DNA of 64,000 bases from AP-15 sp963724435 (GTDB lineage: Bacteria > Pseudomonadota > Alphaproteobacteria > ATCC43930 > CGMCC-115725): assembly GCA_963724435.1 (NCBI GenBank), contig CAVRUN010000001.1, positions 682,001 to 746,000 on the forward strand, written 5' to 3'. The notes under the pieces are model-generated. The model saw nothing but the letters and a program-made list of their open reading frames with translations, ran no database searches and had not been told where the DNA came from. Below, one piece after another: positions 25,409-33,713 of this stretch. The translations under genes were made by a program, and so were the position numbers. How positions within the stretch are numbered: the first letter of the stretch is position 1; the number at the start of each line of letters is the position of its first letter.

Positions 25409-26053
25409 TTACACGGCGGGCGCGGGAGAGCGGCCGACAACCGCGATCATCGGGTCACTGACATCCTCGACCCATTCGGCGAGACGGTGGGTTTCGACAT
25501 TGGTGAAGCCGGCATGGCGCAGGTATTGCTCGACCAGTCGCACGTGGCCGTCGTCGTCGAGCGCCCGCCAGACCGCTACCGCCTTGGTCCAAAAGCAGCG
25601 GTTCGAAAAACTTACGACGACAGGGCCTGTTGGGCGCAAGACGCGCGCGACCTCGCGCAACACTTCGACCGGGTGCTCCAGGTACTGGATCGAGACACAC
25701 ATCATCGCCGCATCGATGCTATCGTCCGCCAGCGGCAAGATCGGGTCGCGGTTGAAGTTCTGCATAAACCAACGGCTGAGTCGCGGGTTGGCGGCCAGCT
25801 CCTCGGCATTCATGCCATGGCCGATGATCTCCGCGTATTCGATTTCGGGTGGTAAGTGACTAACCCAGCTCGACATCAGATCGAGCAACACGCCACCCAC
25901 CGGTAGGGTTTGGCGATAGAATTCCGTCAGCGCGGCGATAGCGCCGTCGTCGATATGGCAGACGAGCCGCGCCGGTTCGTAAAAGACTTCGTCCTCTTCG
26001 GTGTCGAGCTTGGCAAAGGCCCCGGGCGCCAGGCCGAGCGTATCTGAATCCAT
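25409..26053 (-). CDS. Class I SAM-dependent methyltransferase-like protein
   Basis: The 214-residue protein has VGGVLLDLMSSWVSHLPP at the usual motif I position. There the glycine-rich loop is replaced by DLMSS, a variation found in a known subgroup of type-11-like methyltransferases. The later blocks IDAAMMCVSIQYLEHP and VLRPTGPVVVSFSNRCF are typical. The substrate is unknown. The ATG at 26053 gives a compact N-terminus. Its neighbours are LLM and VOC proteins on the same strand. Confidence 0.72.
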   Translation of the reverse strand: MDSDTLGLAPGAFAKLDTEEDEVFYEPARLVCHIDDGAIAALTEFYRQTLPVGGVLLDLMSSWVSHLPPEIEYAEIIGHGMNAEELAANPRLSRWFMQNFNRDPILPLADDSIDAAMMCVSIQYLEHPVEVLREVARVLRPTGPVVVSFSNRCFWTKAVAVWRALDDDGHVRLVEQYLRHAGFTNVETHRLAEWVEDVSDPMIAVVGRSPAPAV

Positions 26054-26188
26054 CGGTTCTCGCCTCTGCGTGCGGGGGTCGACGGGGTCGACAATGACAC
26101 GCGCGAGCGGCCGAAGCGAGCCAGGCGGGGCTCACCCGCCCGGCCATCACCTTAAACAAAGAGAAGCAAGAAGCTGGGGCAGCTTGCT

Positions 26189-26602
26189 TCAGGCGTGCGG
26201 GCGCTCGCAGTTGACCATCCACGGTATCCCGAAGCGGTCGACAAGCATGCCAAAGCGGCGGGCCCAAAAGGTCTCCTCGATCGGCATCGTAACCGTGCCG
26301 CCTTCGGACAATTCCTTGAAGACGCGCTCCGCCTCTGCGGGGGTGTCGATGCCGAGTGTCACCGTGATCCCTTTTGGCGGTTCGTAGCGGCCGGGAGGCG
26401 CATCGCCGCCCATCAGCACCTCGTCCCCGACGGTCAGCCGGGCATGGACGATCTGACCCTGCTGTTCCGCAGGCACCTGCTCCTTCATCGGCGTGTCGGC
26501 ATAAGTCATCATCGCGACGATTTTGCCCCCCAAGGCCTCTTCATAGAATTTGAACGCGGCCTCGCAGCGGCCATCAAAACTCAGATACGGGTTCAGCTGC
26601 AT
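26189..26602 (-). CDS. VOC family protein, PhnB-like
   Basis: The 137-residue protein starts MQLNPYLSFDGRCEAAFKFY and contains FWARRFGMLVDRFGIPWMVN. This is the signature of PhnB-like/3-demethylubiquinone-methyltransferase-type members of the vicinal oxygen chelate fold. These small dimeric proteins have few known activities. The start at 26602 has AAGGAG 7 bases upstream. A YciI-like gene starts upstream on the same strand. Confidence 0.85.
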   Translation of the reverse strand: MQLNPYLSFDGRCEAAFKFYEEALGGKIVAMMTYADTPMKEQVPAEQQGQIVHARLTVGDEVLMGGDAPPGRYEPPKGITVTLGIDTPAEAERVFKELSEGGTVTMPIEETFWARRFGMLVDRFGIPWMVNCERPHA

Positions 26603-26656
26603 TGTTCGCTCCTTCTGCAAAGATATCGACTTGGGTCGCGTCACAATCGACGAGGA

Positions 26657-27076
26657 TCATGAAACGTTCTTGGCCGCGAGCTGGGCTCGCATGCGATCTT
26701 CGGCGTCCCGCATCTCAGAGGTCGCCGCGGGACCAAAATCATCCATTTCGAATATTTGGCGGATTTCGACGACACCGTCGATGAAGGGCGCGCGCTTAGC
26801 CCAGTCGACGGCCTCTTGCTTTGATCCGACGTTGATCATCCAATAGCCGGCGATCAGTTCGTCCGCGTCGAACGGACCGTCGACGACGCTGCGCTTGCTG
26901 CCCGAATACGAGATGCGAGCTCCGTTTGCGCTGGATTGCAGGCCTTCGGCGGCGAGCATTACGCCGGCATTGGCCATCTCCTCGTTGAACTTGAACATCG
27001 CCTCAATCAAATCCTGGCTAGGCATTACGCCCGCTTCGCTGTCGCGATTGGCTCTCACCTGCAACATGAAACGCAT
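26657..27076 (-). CDS. YciI family protein with DGPF motif
   Basis: The 139-residue protein begins MRFMLQVRANRDSEAG and has the hallmark VVDGPFDADELIAGYWMINV, the DGPF domain of YCII-related proteins. Such proteins often sit beside ECF sigma factor genes or VOC proteins; here there are VOC proteins on both sides and no sigma factor. The fold is ferredoxin-like and the activity is unknown. The ATG at 27076 is preceded by CGGAG at about 8 bases. Confidence 0.86.
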   Translation of the reverse strand: MRFMLQVRANRDSEAGVMPSQDLIEAMFKFNEEMANAGVMLAAEGLQSSANGARISYSGSKRSVVDGPFDADELIAGYWMINVGSKQEAVDWAKRAPFIDGVVEIRQIFEMDDFGPAATSEMRDAEDRMRAQLAAKNVS

Positions 27077-27106
27077 TTTCCAACTCCGTCCTTTTTGCAT
27101 CCGCCT

Positions 27107-27475
27107 TTAAGACGGCGTTGCCGACTTCCACAGCCCCATCATGCGGCCCTCGGGGTCGGTGAAGAGCGTGAACGAGCCCATGCCCGGCACCGCCTGTTCC
27201 TCGATATGGACCTTGCCGCCGGCAGCGACGATTTTCTCGCGGTAATCGGCTAGATCATCGACTGCGATGTAGAAAAGTGTATTGCCCGGCCAAGGTCCTT
27301 CGCGGTCAGGCTTGACGATGCCGCCGTTGATCCCGCCCTCGACACCGGTTTCGACAATACGGTAGTTCAACTCGGGGTGGTGCTGAACCTTCCTGCCAAA
27401 GATCTTTTCGTAGAAGGCCGACAATTTTTCGGGATCCTTCGACATCAGTTCCCAATGAACCACTGGGTCGCCCAT
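27107..27475 (-). CDS. VOC family (glyoxalase-like) protein
   Basis: This 122-residue protein contains GDPVVHWELMSKDPEKLSAFY, FYIAVDDLADYREKI and GSFTLFTDPEGRMMGLW, the single-repeat VOC pattern of CFP-30/YdeM-like proteins with a His near the N-terminus and an aromatic C-terminus. The start is ATG 27475 with AAAGGAAA in front; the frame stays open upstream to 27613 over the divergent MarR promoter. It begins a minus-strand set with the YciI and PhnB-like genes and faces the MarR regulator head to head. Confidence 0.85.
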   Translation of the reverse strand: MGDPVVHWELMSKDPEKLSAFYEKIFGRKVQHHPELNYRIVETGVEGGINGGIVKPDREGPWPGNTLFYIAVDDLADYREKIVAAGGKVHIEEQAVPGMGSFTLFTDPEGRMMGLWKSATPS

Positions 27476-27571
27476 TCGATTTCCTTTCCTGCCTCTCACT
27501 TTGGCGGCGTTATGGGCAGCGGCGGATCGCCGGGCTGGCCTCCCCCGCGTCACATTTTTAGCTATCCGCCG

Positions 27572-27601
27572 TTGACAAATACGTTGATACCAACCTATTT
27601 T
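27572..27601 (+). promoter_or_regulatory. Predicted promoter and operator-like palindrome before the MarR gene
   Basis: TTGACA at 27572-27577 and TATTTT at 27596-27601 form a sigma-70-like pair with an 18-base spacer. Between them lies the inverted repeat GTTG-ATAC-CAAC (27583-27594). The ATG of the MarR gene begins at 27607, so a transcript from this promoter would have essentially no leader. The position fits autoregulation by the MarR protein and control of the divergent VOC gene. Confidence 0.4.
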
Positions 27602-27606
27602 CGAGC

Positions 27607-28113
27607 ATGTCAAGCAGAGAAGAACCTTGTTACGAGATCACCCTCCTGGTTCGCGACAACTGCCTGTGTCTGCACCTTCAGCGCGCGGCACGTGCAGTGG
27701 CGCGGCGGTTTGACCAGGCGTTTCGCCCGCTCGATCTGACGAATGGCCAGTTTTCGCTGCTGATGTCGCTCAACCGGCCGCAGCCGCCTGCTATCGGCGA
27801 TGTTGCGCGGCTGTTGGCGATGGATCGCACGACCATAACCGCCAATCTGAAGCCGCTCGAACGCCGCGGGCTGATCGAGGTCGGGGTTGACAAGGCTGAC
27901 AAGCGCAGCCGCCGTCTGCGCTTGACCCTTGCTGGCCGAGAATTGCTGGCGGCCGCCGTCCCAATTTGGCGCGATACTCATGCCGCGACCGAGCGCCTTG
28001 TTGCCGAATCCGGCGCCGACCGGCTGCGCGCCGATCTAAGAGCGCTGACCTCACAGCCTTCGCAACCGTCTCCGCAGCGGCGTGTACTTGCAGCCGAACA
28101 GCTCTCGCCGTAG
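27607..28113 (+). CDS. MarR family transcriptional regulator
   Basis: The 168-residue winged-helix regulator has the dimerisation helix LQRAARAVARRFDQAF. The recognition region includes AIGDVARLLAMDRTTITANLKPLERRGLIEV followed by the wing DKRSRRLRLTLAG. MarR proteins usually repress a divergent or downstream gene and let go when an aromatic ligand binds. Here the candidates are the divergent VOC-YciI-VOC set and the ring-cleavage-like VOC gene 39 bases downstream. The four Cys near the N-terminus (CYE, CLCLH) suggest possible redox sensing, which is inference. Confidence 0.9.
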   Translation: MSSREEPCYEITLLVRDNCLCLHLQRAARAVARRFDQAFRPLDLTNGQFSLLMSLNRPQPPAIGDVARLLAMDRTTITANLKPLERRGLIEVGVDKADKRSRRLRLTLAGRELLAAAVPIWRDTHAATERLVAESGADRLRADLRALTSQPSQPSPQRRVLAAEQLSP

Positions 28114-28152
28114 TTTCGCAGCACTTTTGCGCCATGCGAGGAGGAGATCGCT

Positions 28153-28713
28153 GTGATCCAGTTGAAAGGTATCGGCCACGTCAATCTGCGGGTTGCCGAC
28201 GAGCAAGCCTCAAAGCGGTTCTACCGCGACATTCTCGGCTTTGTAATCGCCGAGGAAGACCCGGATCACGGTGGCGTCTTTATGACTCTCGGCGAGAATT
28301 TCCACACCCTCGATCTCGGCCAACATCCCGCTCCGAGCGAGGCGCAGCGCCCGCGCCGCGACCAGATCGGTGTTGCCCATATCGCTTTTCAGGTCGGCAG
28401 CTATCAGGCGTTACGCGACGCTTACACCCATCTGGTCAAGAGCGGCGTTGAAATCCTGCGCGCAACCAATCACGTCAACCAGCGCAGCTTTTATTTTGCC
28501 GATCCTGACGGCAACACCCTCGAAATCTATTACGAGATGCCGATGGCGCTCGAGCTGTTCGCCGGTGGTCGCTCGGATGATGATGAAGCGCTGCCGGTCA
28601 GCGGCAAGGACGACCCCTTGCCGGCGTGGCTGCTCGAAGACTGGCCCGGACCCGAGATGACCGCGCGGATCGAGCAACTCCGCCAGCACCACAGAGAACC
28701 CGCGCGCGCCTAA
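28153..28713 (+). CDS. VOC family protein, type I extradiol dioxygenase-like
   Basis: This is a 186-residue protein with two VOC half-repeats. The metal-ligand pattern of type I extradiol ring-cleavage dioxygenases can be traced as His in GIGHVNLRV, His in VAHIAFQV and Glu in NTLEIYYE. It is shorter than BphC-type enzymes, so it is a small cleavage dioxygenase or a related lyase. The GTG start at 28153 has GAGGAG before it. It probably forms a unit with the MarR gene upstream. Confidence 0.8.
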   Translation: MIQLKGIGHVNLRVADEQASKRFYRDILGFVIAEEDPDHGGVFMTLGENFHTLDLGQHPAPSEAQRPRRDQIGVAHIAFQVGSYQALRDAYTHLVKSGVEILRATNHVNQRSFYFADPDGNTLEIYYEMPMALELFAGGRSDDDEALPVSGKDDPLPAWLLEDWPGPEMTARIEQLRQHHREPARA

Positions 28714-28988
28714 AGTTGGTTCGCCCGATGCCGCTCCCCGTATAGTCGACCTCCCTGGCGGCCGGGCTCGAGCCGGCTACTCAGCACGATCTCAGCGGAT
28801 CAGGCACAGATGCTCGGGTCGGCCGGGCAAAAGCGTCTCGGCCGAGAAATTCGTAACTGGAACCTTGGATTTCAGGGTGGCCATCGCCCGCGGGCCCGGA
28901 GGCCGCAAATCCGTTTGACATAAGCGCGCCTGTGGGAAGAATGCGCCGCCGCGAAGCGCGGGCGCGGAACTTTGGATAGGGAGTGACG

Positions 28989-30302
28989 ATGCGAAGACGG
29001 AGTTTGTTGGTCGGCGCCGCCGCGGCTGGGCTGGCCGCGGGTGCGATGCCTCTGGCCCGAGTATTCGCTCAGGAAAAGACGATCCGCATCGGATTGCTGC
29101 ACGACCTCTCCGGGCCATTCGCCGGGGCGGGTTCAGTGCCGCTGTCGATCGGCGCAGGGCTCGCGATCGATTACGTCAACGGCCAAGGAGGCGTTCTCGG
29201 GAAATATAAAATCGTGCCGGTCAACGCCAACTCGCAAAGCAAGGTGGATGTCGCGATCAATGAGGTCGAGCGCCTGATCAATCAAGAAAAGGTCGATATC
29301 GTGCTCGGTGTTTATTCGAGCGCGCATGCCGTGCCGCTCGCCGCCAAAGTCGATGAAGCAAAGAAAATCCTGTGGATCAACAGTGCGATTGCGACTGCAG
29401 TCCTGAAAAACCGTCATCTGCGTTACGTCTTTCGTCCGACGACGCAATCGGACGCTTACGGCCAGGCGGCTATTTCGTTTCTAGGTGAGAACAGCAAGTC
29501 GAAGCTCGGGATCGACCCCGCTGACCTCAAAATCGCGCTAATTGACGAGGACGGTCCATACGGTACTGGTGTCCAGCAAGCCGACCAGCGCTTCTCCGAC
29601 GAAAAGCACGTCGGCAAGATCGTGCTCAAGGAATCCTATTCAGCGAGCGCTCCCGACCTGTCCTCGCTGGTGACAAAATTAAAACGCGCCCATCCCGACG
29701 TGATCATCCATGCCGGCTATAACCCCGACATCACGCTGTTCCTGCGCCAGGCGCGTGAGGCCGGGCTGCATTTCAGGACTTTGATCGGCAACGGCGCCGG
29801 CTACAGTCAGCTCGACAAATTGCGCGCGACCTTTGGTCCGGATGTCGACGACTTCTTCAACATCGACCCGGCGCCGGCACAAATTCTCGATCCGAAAAAA
29901 TTGGCCTCGGGGATCGGCGATCTGATTACGACCATGGTCGACGGCTACAAGGCCAAGACGCAGGCGACCGAAGTCCCGACCCATGTCTCGATGGGTTTCA
30001 ACAACACCTGGATATTGCTGGCCAAAGTACTGCCGATCGCGGTCGGCAAATATGGCGGCGCCGATCCCGACGCGGTGCGCCAGGCGGCGCTTGAGGTCGA
30101 TGTCCCCCTCGGCGGCACGTTGCAGGGCTACGGGGTCAAATTCGCGCCGCCCGAGGATGTTATGGCCGGGCAGAACCTTCGGGCATTGCCGGTCGTCATG
30201 CAAAACCGCGGCAAGGACATAACCGTCGTGTGGCCGAGCCAGATCAGCACGGCCGAGCCGGTCATGCCCTTGCCGGCGTCGTCCCCTTACGCGATGGGCT
30301 GA
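28989..30302 (+). CDS. Branched-chain amino acid-type ABC transporter substrate-binding protein
   Basis: This 437-residue periplasmic protein has a Tat-like signal peptide, MRRRSLLVGAAAAGLAAGAM, cleaved near AFAQ-type ARVFAQE. The mature part is of the Peripla_BP_6/LivK type: IRIGLLHDLSGPFAGAG, INEVERLINQEKVDIVLG, PDVIIHAGYNPDITLFLRQA. This group binds amino acids, amides, urea or aromatic acids. The ATG at 28989 follows GGGAG; a GTG at 28983 is in frame but too close to that site. It is first in the liv-type operon, with livG starting one base after its stop. Confidence 0.93.
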   Translation: MRRRSLLVGAAAAGLAAGAMPLARVFAQEKTIRIGLLHDLSGPFAGAGSVPLSIGAGLAIDYVNGQGGVLGKYKIVPVNANSQSKVDVAINEVERLINQEKVDIVLGVYSSAHAVPLAAKVDEAKKILWINSAIATAVLKNRHLRYVFRPTTQSDAYGQAAISFLGENSKSKLGIDPADLKIALIDEDGPYGTGVQQADQRFSDEKHVGKIVLKESYSASAPDLSSLVTKLKRAHPDVIIHAGYNPDITLFLRQAREAGLHFRTLIGNGAGYSQLDKLRATFGPDVDDFFNIDPAPAQILDPKKLASGIGDLITTMVDGYKAKTQATEVPTHVSMGFNNTWILLAKVLPIAVGKYGGADPDAVRQAALEVDVPLGGTLQGYGVKFAPPEDVMAGQNLRALPVVMQNRGKDITVVWPSQISTAEPVMPLPASSPYAMG

Positions 30303-30303
30303 G

Positions 30304-31035
30304 GTGCTTGAAGTCGCTGGCCTGACCAAACGGTTTGGCGGGTTTGTCGCGGTCAACGGCGTCGATTTCGCGGTCGAAAAGGGTGAGATATTGGGGCTGA
30401 TCGGCCCCAACGGCTCGGGTAAGACGACGACCTTCAATCTAGTCGCGGGATCATTGCCGCCTTCTGCCGGCTCGATCCGGTTCGAAGGGCGGGAGATCGC
30501 CGGGTCGCCGGCCCATCGGGTGTGCCGGCTCGGGCTTGCTCGGACCTTTCAGATCCCGCGCCCATTCCGCAAGCTCAGTCTGCGCGAAAATGTGGCATTG
30601 CCGGCCTACTACGCCCAAGGCGGCCATATCGCCCGCGCCGAAGCCGAGCGCCGCGCCGTCAGGGCGCTCGATCTCGTCGGATTGCCGGCCGAAGAAGGAG
30701 CGACGACCCAAGGGCTCGGCGCTGCTGCTCTCAAAAAGCTCGAACTCGCCCGCGCACTCGCGACCGAGCCACGCCTGCTGCTTGCCGATGAGAGCCTCGG
30801 CGGGCTCGATGCCGCGGAAATGGAGCGTGCTGCGGAAATGCTTCAAGAGATCCGCAACCAGCTCGGCATCACGATCATTTGGGTCGAGCACATCATGGGT
30901 GTGTTGATGCGTATCGTCGACCGGGTCATCGTGCTCGATCACGGCGAAAAGATTTTTGACGGACGGCCCGAATCCGCCGCCCGCGACGAGCGCGTTACCG
31001 AGGTCTATCTCGGCCGTGGTCATGGCCACGGCTGA
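30304..31035 (+). CDS. livG: ABC transporter ATP-binding protein, LivG type
   Basis: The 243-residue ATPase has Walker A GPNGSGKTTTF, the long LivG-specific insert RTFQIPRPFRKLSLRENVALP, and Walker B LLLADESLGGLD. The usual LSGGQ signature is degenerate: QGLGAAALKKLELARALA stands in its place. The H-loop is IIWVEHIMG. The altered signature and ADES instead of DEP may weaken ATP hydrolysis at this site, as in other asymmetric ABC pairs. The GTG start at 30304 directly follows the previous stop (TGA-G-GTG). Confidence 0.92.
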   Translation: MLEVAGLTKRFGGFVAVNGVDFAVEKGEILGLIGPNGSGKTTTFNLVAGSLPPSAGSIRFEGREIAGSPAHRVCRLGLARTFQIPRPFRKLSLRENVALPAYYAQGGHIARAEAERRAVRALDLVGLPAEEGATTQGLGAAALKKLELARALATEPRLLLADESLGGLDAAEMERAAEMLQEIRNQLGITIIWVEHIMGVLMRIVDRVIVLDHGEKIFDGRPESAARDERVTEVYLGRGHGHG

Positions 31036-31768
31036 GGTGATCTCTTCGCCGGCAGCCGCACCGCTCTTGGCGTTATCCGGGGTTTCGGCCGGCTATGGTT
31101 CGTTTCAGGCATTGTTCGCGGTGTCGTTGGCGGTCGACGCCGGTGAGGCGGTGGCGGTCATCGGCCCCAACGGGGCCGGCAAGACGACCTTGATGCGCGT
31201 GATCTCGGGCCTGCTGCCGGCGCAAGCCGGCAGGGTGGCTCTCAGCGAGCGCACGGTGACCGACCTGCCGGCGCACCGCATCGTCGCCGCCGGGATTGCT
31301 CATGTGCCGGAAAACCGGCGCCTGTTTGCGCGGCTGACGGTCGAGGAAAATTTGCGCATGGGGGCTTTTATCGGCTCGGCGCGGCCTCATTTCGCCGAGC
31401 GCCTTGGCTGGGTCTACGATCTGTTCCCGCGGCTCGCCGAACGACGTCATCAACTCGCTGGCACGATGTCGGGCGGCGAGCAGCAGATGTGCGCGATCGG
31501 CCGCGCTCTGATGTCAAAGCCGAAACTGCTGCTGATGGACGAGCCCTCGGCAGGCCTGGCGCCGCTCGCCGTCGAGCAGGTGTTCGACCTTGTCCGCCGC
31601 ATCCGCGGTGAGGGGTTCACCGTCCTGATTGTCGAGCAGAATGTGCAACAGGTGCTCGACCTCGTCGATCGCGCTTATCTGATCGAAGCCGGGCATATTC
31701 GCTTGTCGGGCAGCGCCACCGAATTGCGTCGCAACGACACCATTCGCCGCGCCTATATGGGTCTATAG
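31022..31768 (+). CDS. livF: ABC transporter ATP-binding protein, LivF type
   Basis: The 248-residue ATPase has Walker A GPNGAGKTTLM, HVPENRRLFARLTVEENL, signature MSGGEQQMCAIGRAL, Walker B LLLMDEPSAGLAP and H-loop-like IVEQNVQQ. It completes the ATPase pair with livG, and here the signature is intact. The ATG at 31022 overlaps the livG stop by 14 bases; a GTG at 31037, placed just like the livG start after TGAG, is an equally possible start. Confidence 0.93.
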   Translation: MATAEVISSPAAAPLLALSGVSAGYGSFQALFAVSLAVDAGEAVAVIGPNGAGKTTLMRVISGLLPAQAGRVALSERTVTDLPAHRIVAAGIAHVPENRRLFARLTVEENLRMGAFIGSARPHFAERLGWVYDLFPRLAERRHQLAGTMSGGEQQMCAIGRALMSKPKLLLMDEPSAGLAPLAVEQVFDLVRRIRGEGFTVLIVEQNVQQVLDLVDRAYLIEAGHIRLSGSATELRRNDTIRRAYMGL

Positions 31769-31775
31769 CCGCTCA

Positions 31776-32630
31776 ATGGACGTTTTTCTGCTTGATGCGA
31801 TTGTCGACGGCATTTTGCTGGGTGGCGTCTTGGCATTGTTGGCGCTCGGCCTCAACCTGATCTTTGGCGTCATCGATGTGGTGTGGATCGCTTATGCCGA
31901 ACTCGTCATGTGCGGCATGTATGCGATCTACTGGCTGTTTTCCGTTTTCCATTGGCCGTTTGTGGTCGCCGGCGTGGTCGCGATCCTGGGTGTGGCGCTG
32001 CTCGGGTTGTTGGTTCATTTACTGATAATCGAGCCGGTACTGGGCTCGCCGCCGATCAACCAGCTGCTGGCGACCGGCGGGTTGCTGTTCTTTCTGCAGA
32101 GCCTCGCCACCCTGCTGTTCGGCACCGATTTCCGCAATCTCGGTGTGCGCCTGCCGTTGCTCGAATGGGGTGATTTCTCCGTCAGTTTTGCGCGGTTACT
32201 AGCCTTTGGCGCAGCCTTGATCGGTGCCGGCGCGCTCTATTTGTTTCTGCGCCGCAGCTATCTCGGAACGGCAATCCGCGCCATTGCCCAGGATCGCGAG
32301 ATCATGGGGCTGATGGGAGTCAGCCAGCGGCGGATTTATTTTATAACCTCGGCGATCGGCGGCGGGCTCGCCGGTTTTGCGTCCTGCCTGCTGGTTTTGC
32401 AATACGACGTGCACCCGTTTATCGGCAATTCCTTTGGTCCGATCACCTTTATGATTTGTGTACTGGGTGGCCTCGGCAACATGATCGGCGGGTTTATCGC
32501 CGCCTTTATTATGAGCCAGATCATCTCGATCGGGGGCTATTATTTCTCGATCGAGTTTTCGTATGTATTGGCATTTTTGTTGTTCATTGTCATGATCTTT
32601 GTCCGCCCGCAGGGCCTGTTCGGCAGATGA
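31776..32630 (+). CDS. livH: Branched-chain amino acid-type ABC permease, LivH type
   Basis: The 284-residue inner-membrane protein has about eight hydrophobic segments. LivH features are DGILLGGVLALLALGLNLIFGVID at the N-terminus, AIAQDREIMGLMGVSQRRIYFIT (the ATPase-docking loop) and FVRPQGLFGR at the end. It starts eight bases after livF, and its last codons overlap livM. Confidence 0.94.
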   Translation: MDVFLLDAIVDGILLGGVLALLALGLNLIFGVIDVVWIAYAELVMCGMYAIYWLFSVFHWPFVVAGVVAILGVALLGLLVHLLIIEPVLGSPPINQLLATGGLLFFLQSLATLLFGTDFRNLGVRLPLLEWGDFSVSFARLLAFGAALIGAGALYLFLRRSYLGTAIRAIAQDREIMGLMGVSQRRIYFITSAIGGGLAGFASCLLVLQYDVHPFIGNSFGPITFMICVLGGLGNMIGGFIAAFIMSQIISIGGYYFSIEFSYVLAFLLFIVMIFVRPQGLFGR

Positions 32631-33622
32631 GTGCAGGCCGCCTGGCGGGGGCCGTCGCTCTGGTCTTGATGGCGCTGCTGCCGCTCGTTGCATCCGAATA
32701 CATGCTGCACATCGCGATCCAGATCCTGATCTGGGGATTTGTTTACACGGCCTGGTCGATGATGGGGCGGTTCGGTCTGACCTCGTTTGGTCATGGCGCG
32801 TTTCTCGGGGTCGGTGCCTATTTGCCGGCATTGCTGTGGAACTTCTATGGGCTGACCCCCTGGCTCGGCATCCCTGCGGGCATGCTGCTCGCCGTGTTGT
32901 TGGCATTGGTGATCGGCTATCCGTCTTTTCGACTGCGCGTCGTCGGTCATTACTTTGCGCTGGTGACATTAGCTTTGAGCCAGGTCGTGCTGTTGAGCCT
33001 GATGGCGGCGCGCGATGTGACCGGCGGCTCGCTCGGCATGACGCTTAAGACGGTTGGCCACTCCTGGTACGCTCTGCAATTCGCGCAAAAGAGCTATTTT
33101 TATATCATCGCGCTGGTGGTCTGGATCGGTGGTCTCGCCGTCTGGCAGTGGATAGACCACGGCATCTCGCGCGTCGCGCTCGAAGCGATCTCCGAGGACG
33201 AAACCGCCGCCGCCGCGGGCGGCATCGATGTGATGCGCGAAAAACTGCGGGTAACCGTGATCAGCGCTGCGCTGACGGCCCTCGGCGGCAGCCTGCTTAC
33301 GCAATATATTCAATATGTAAACCCGGAGACGGTTTCGGGTGTCGCGGTGTCGTTGCAGATTGTGTTTGCCGCAATCGCCGGCGGCATGCATGTGCTGCTC
33401 GGGCCGACTGTCGGCGCATTGTTTACGATCGCGTTAAACGAGGGCTTGCGCGTCGCGTTCGGCATTCACTTTATCGGTGCCGCCAACACGATCTACGGCA
33501 TTCTGTTGATCCTGTTTATCATCTTTATGCCGCGCGGCATCGTTGGGCTGGTCGAGGAAGTCGTGGTCCGCGCCCGGATTCGGCCGCGGGCCGCCGCCGA
33601 TCTGCCGATGACCCGTCCCTGA
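32627..33622 (+). CDS. livM: Branched-chain amino acid-type ABC permease, LivM type
   Basis: This 331-residue permease has about nine hydrophobic segments, GRFGLTSFGHGAFLGVGAYL (the LivM hallmark) and ALEAISEDETAAAAGGIDVMREK as coupling loop. The ATG at 32627 overlaps the livH stop as ATGA, so the two are coupled. It closes a complete five-gene importer whose substrate is not defined by sequence. The nearby oxygenases and the aminotransferase suggest an aromatic or amino-acid-like compound. Confidence 0.94.
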   Translation: MSAGRLAGAVALVLMALLPLVASEYMLHIAIQILIWGFVYTAWSMMGRFGLTSFGHGAFLGVGAYLPALLWNFYGLTPWLGIPAGMLLAVLLALVIGYPSFRLRVVGHYFALVTLALSQVVLLSLMAARDVTGGSLGMTLKTVGHSWYALQFAQKSYFYIIALVVWIGGLAVWQWIDHGISRVALEAISEDETAAAAGGIDVMREKLRVTVISAALTALGGSLLTQYIQYVNPETVSGVAVSLQIVFAAIAGGMHVLLGPTVGALFTIALNEGLRVAFGIHFIGAANTIYGILLILFIIFMPRGIVGLVEEVVVRARIRPRAAADLPMTRP

Positions 33623-33713
33623 CGCGGTCAACGCCGTTAACCCTGTTGTCAATCGCAATTTTCGCCCCGCGGCATTAGATTTCGCTGCGAAAGAGATCGA
33701 GGAGGAAACGCAT

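Noticed and set aside
24418..25461. A 347-codon plus-strand frame
   Set aside because: It is antisense to the F420-type LLM oxidoreductase; no family features.
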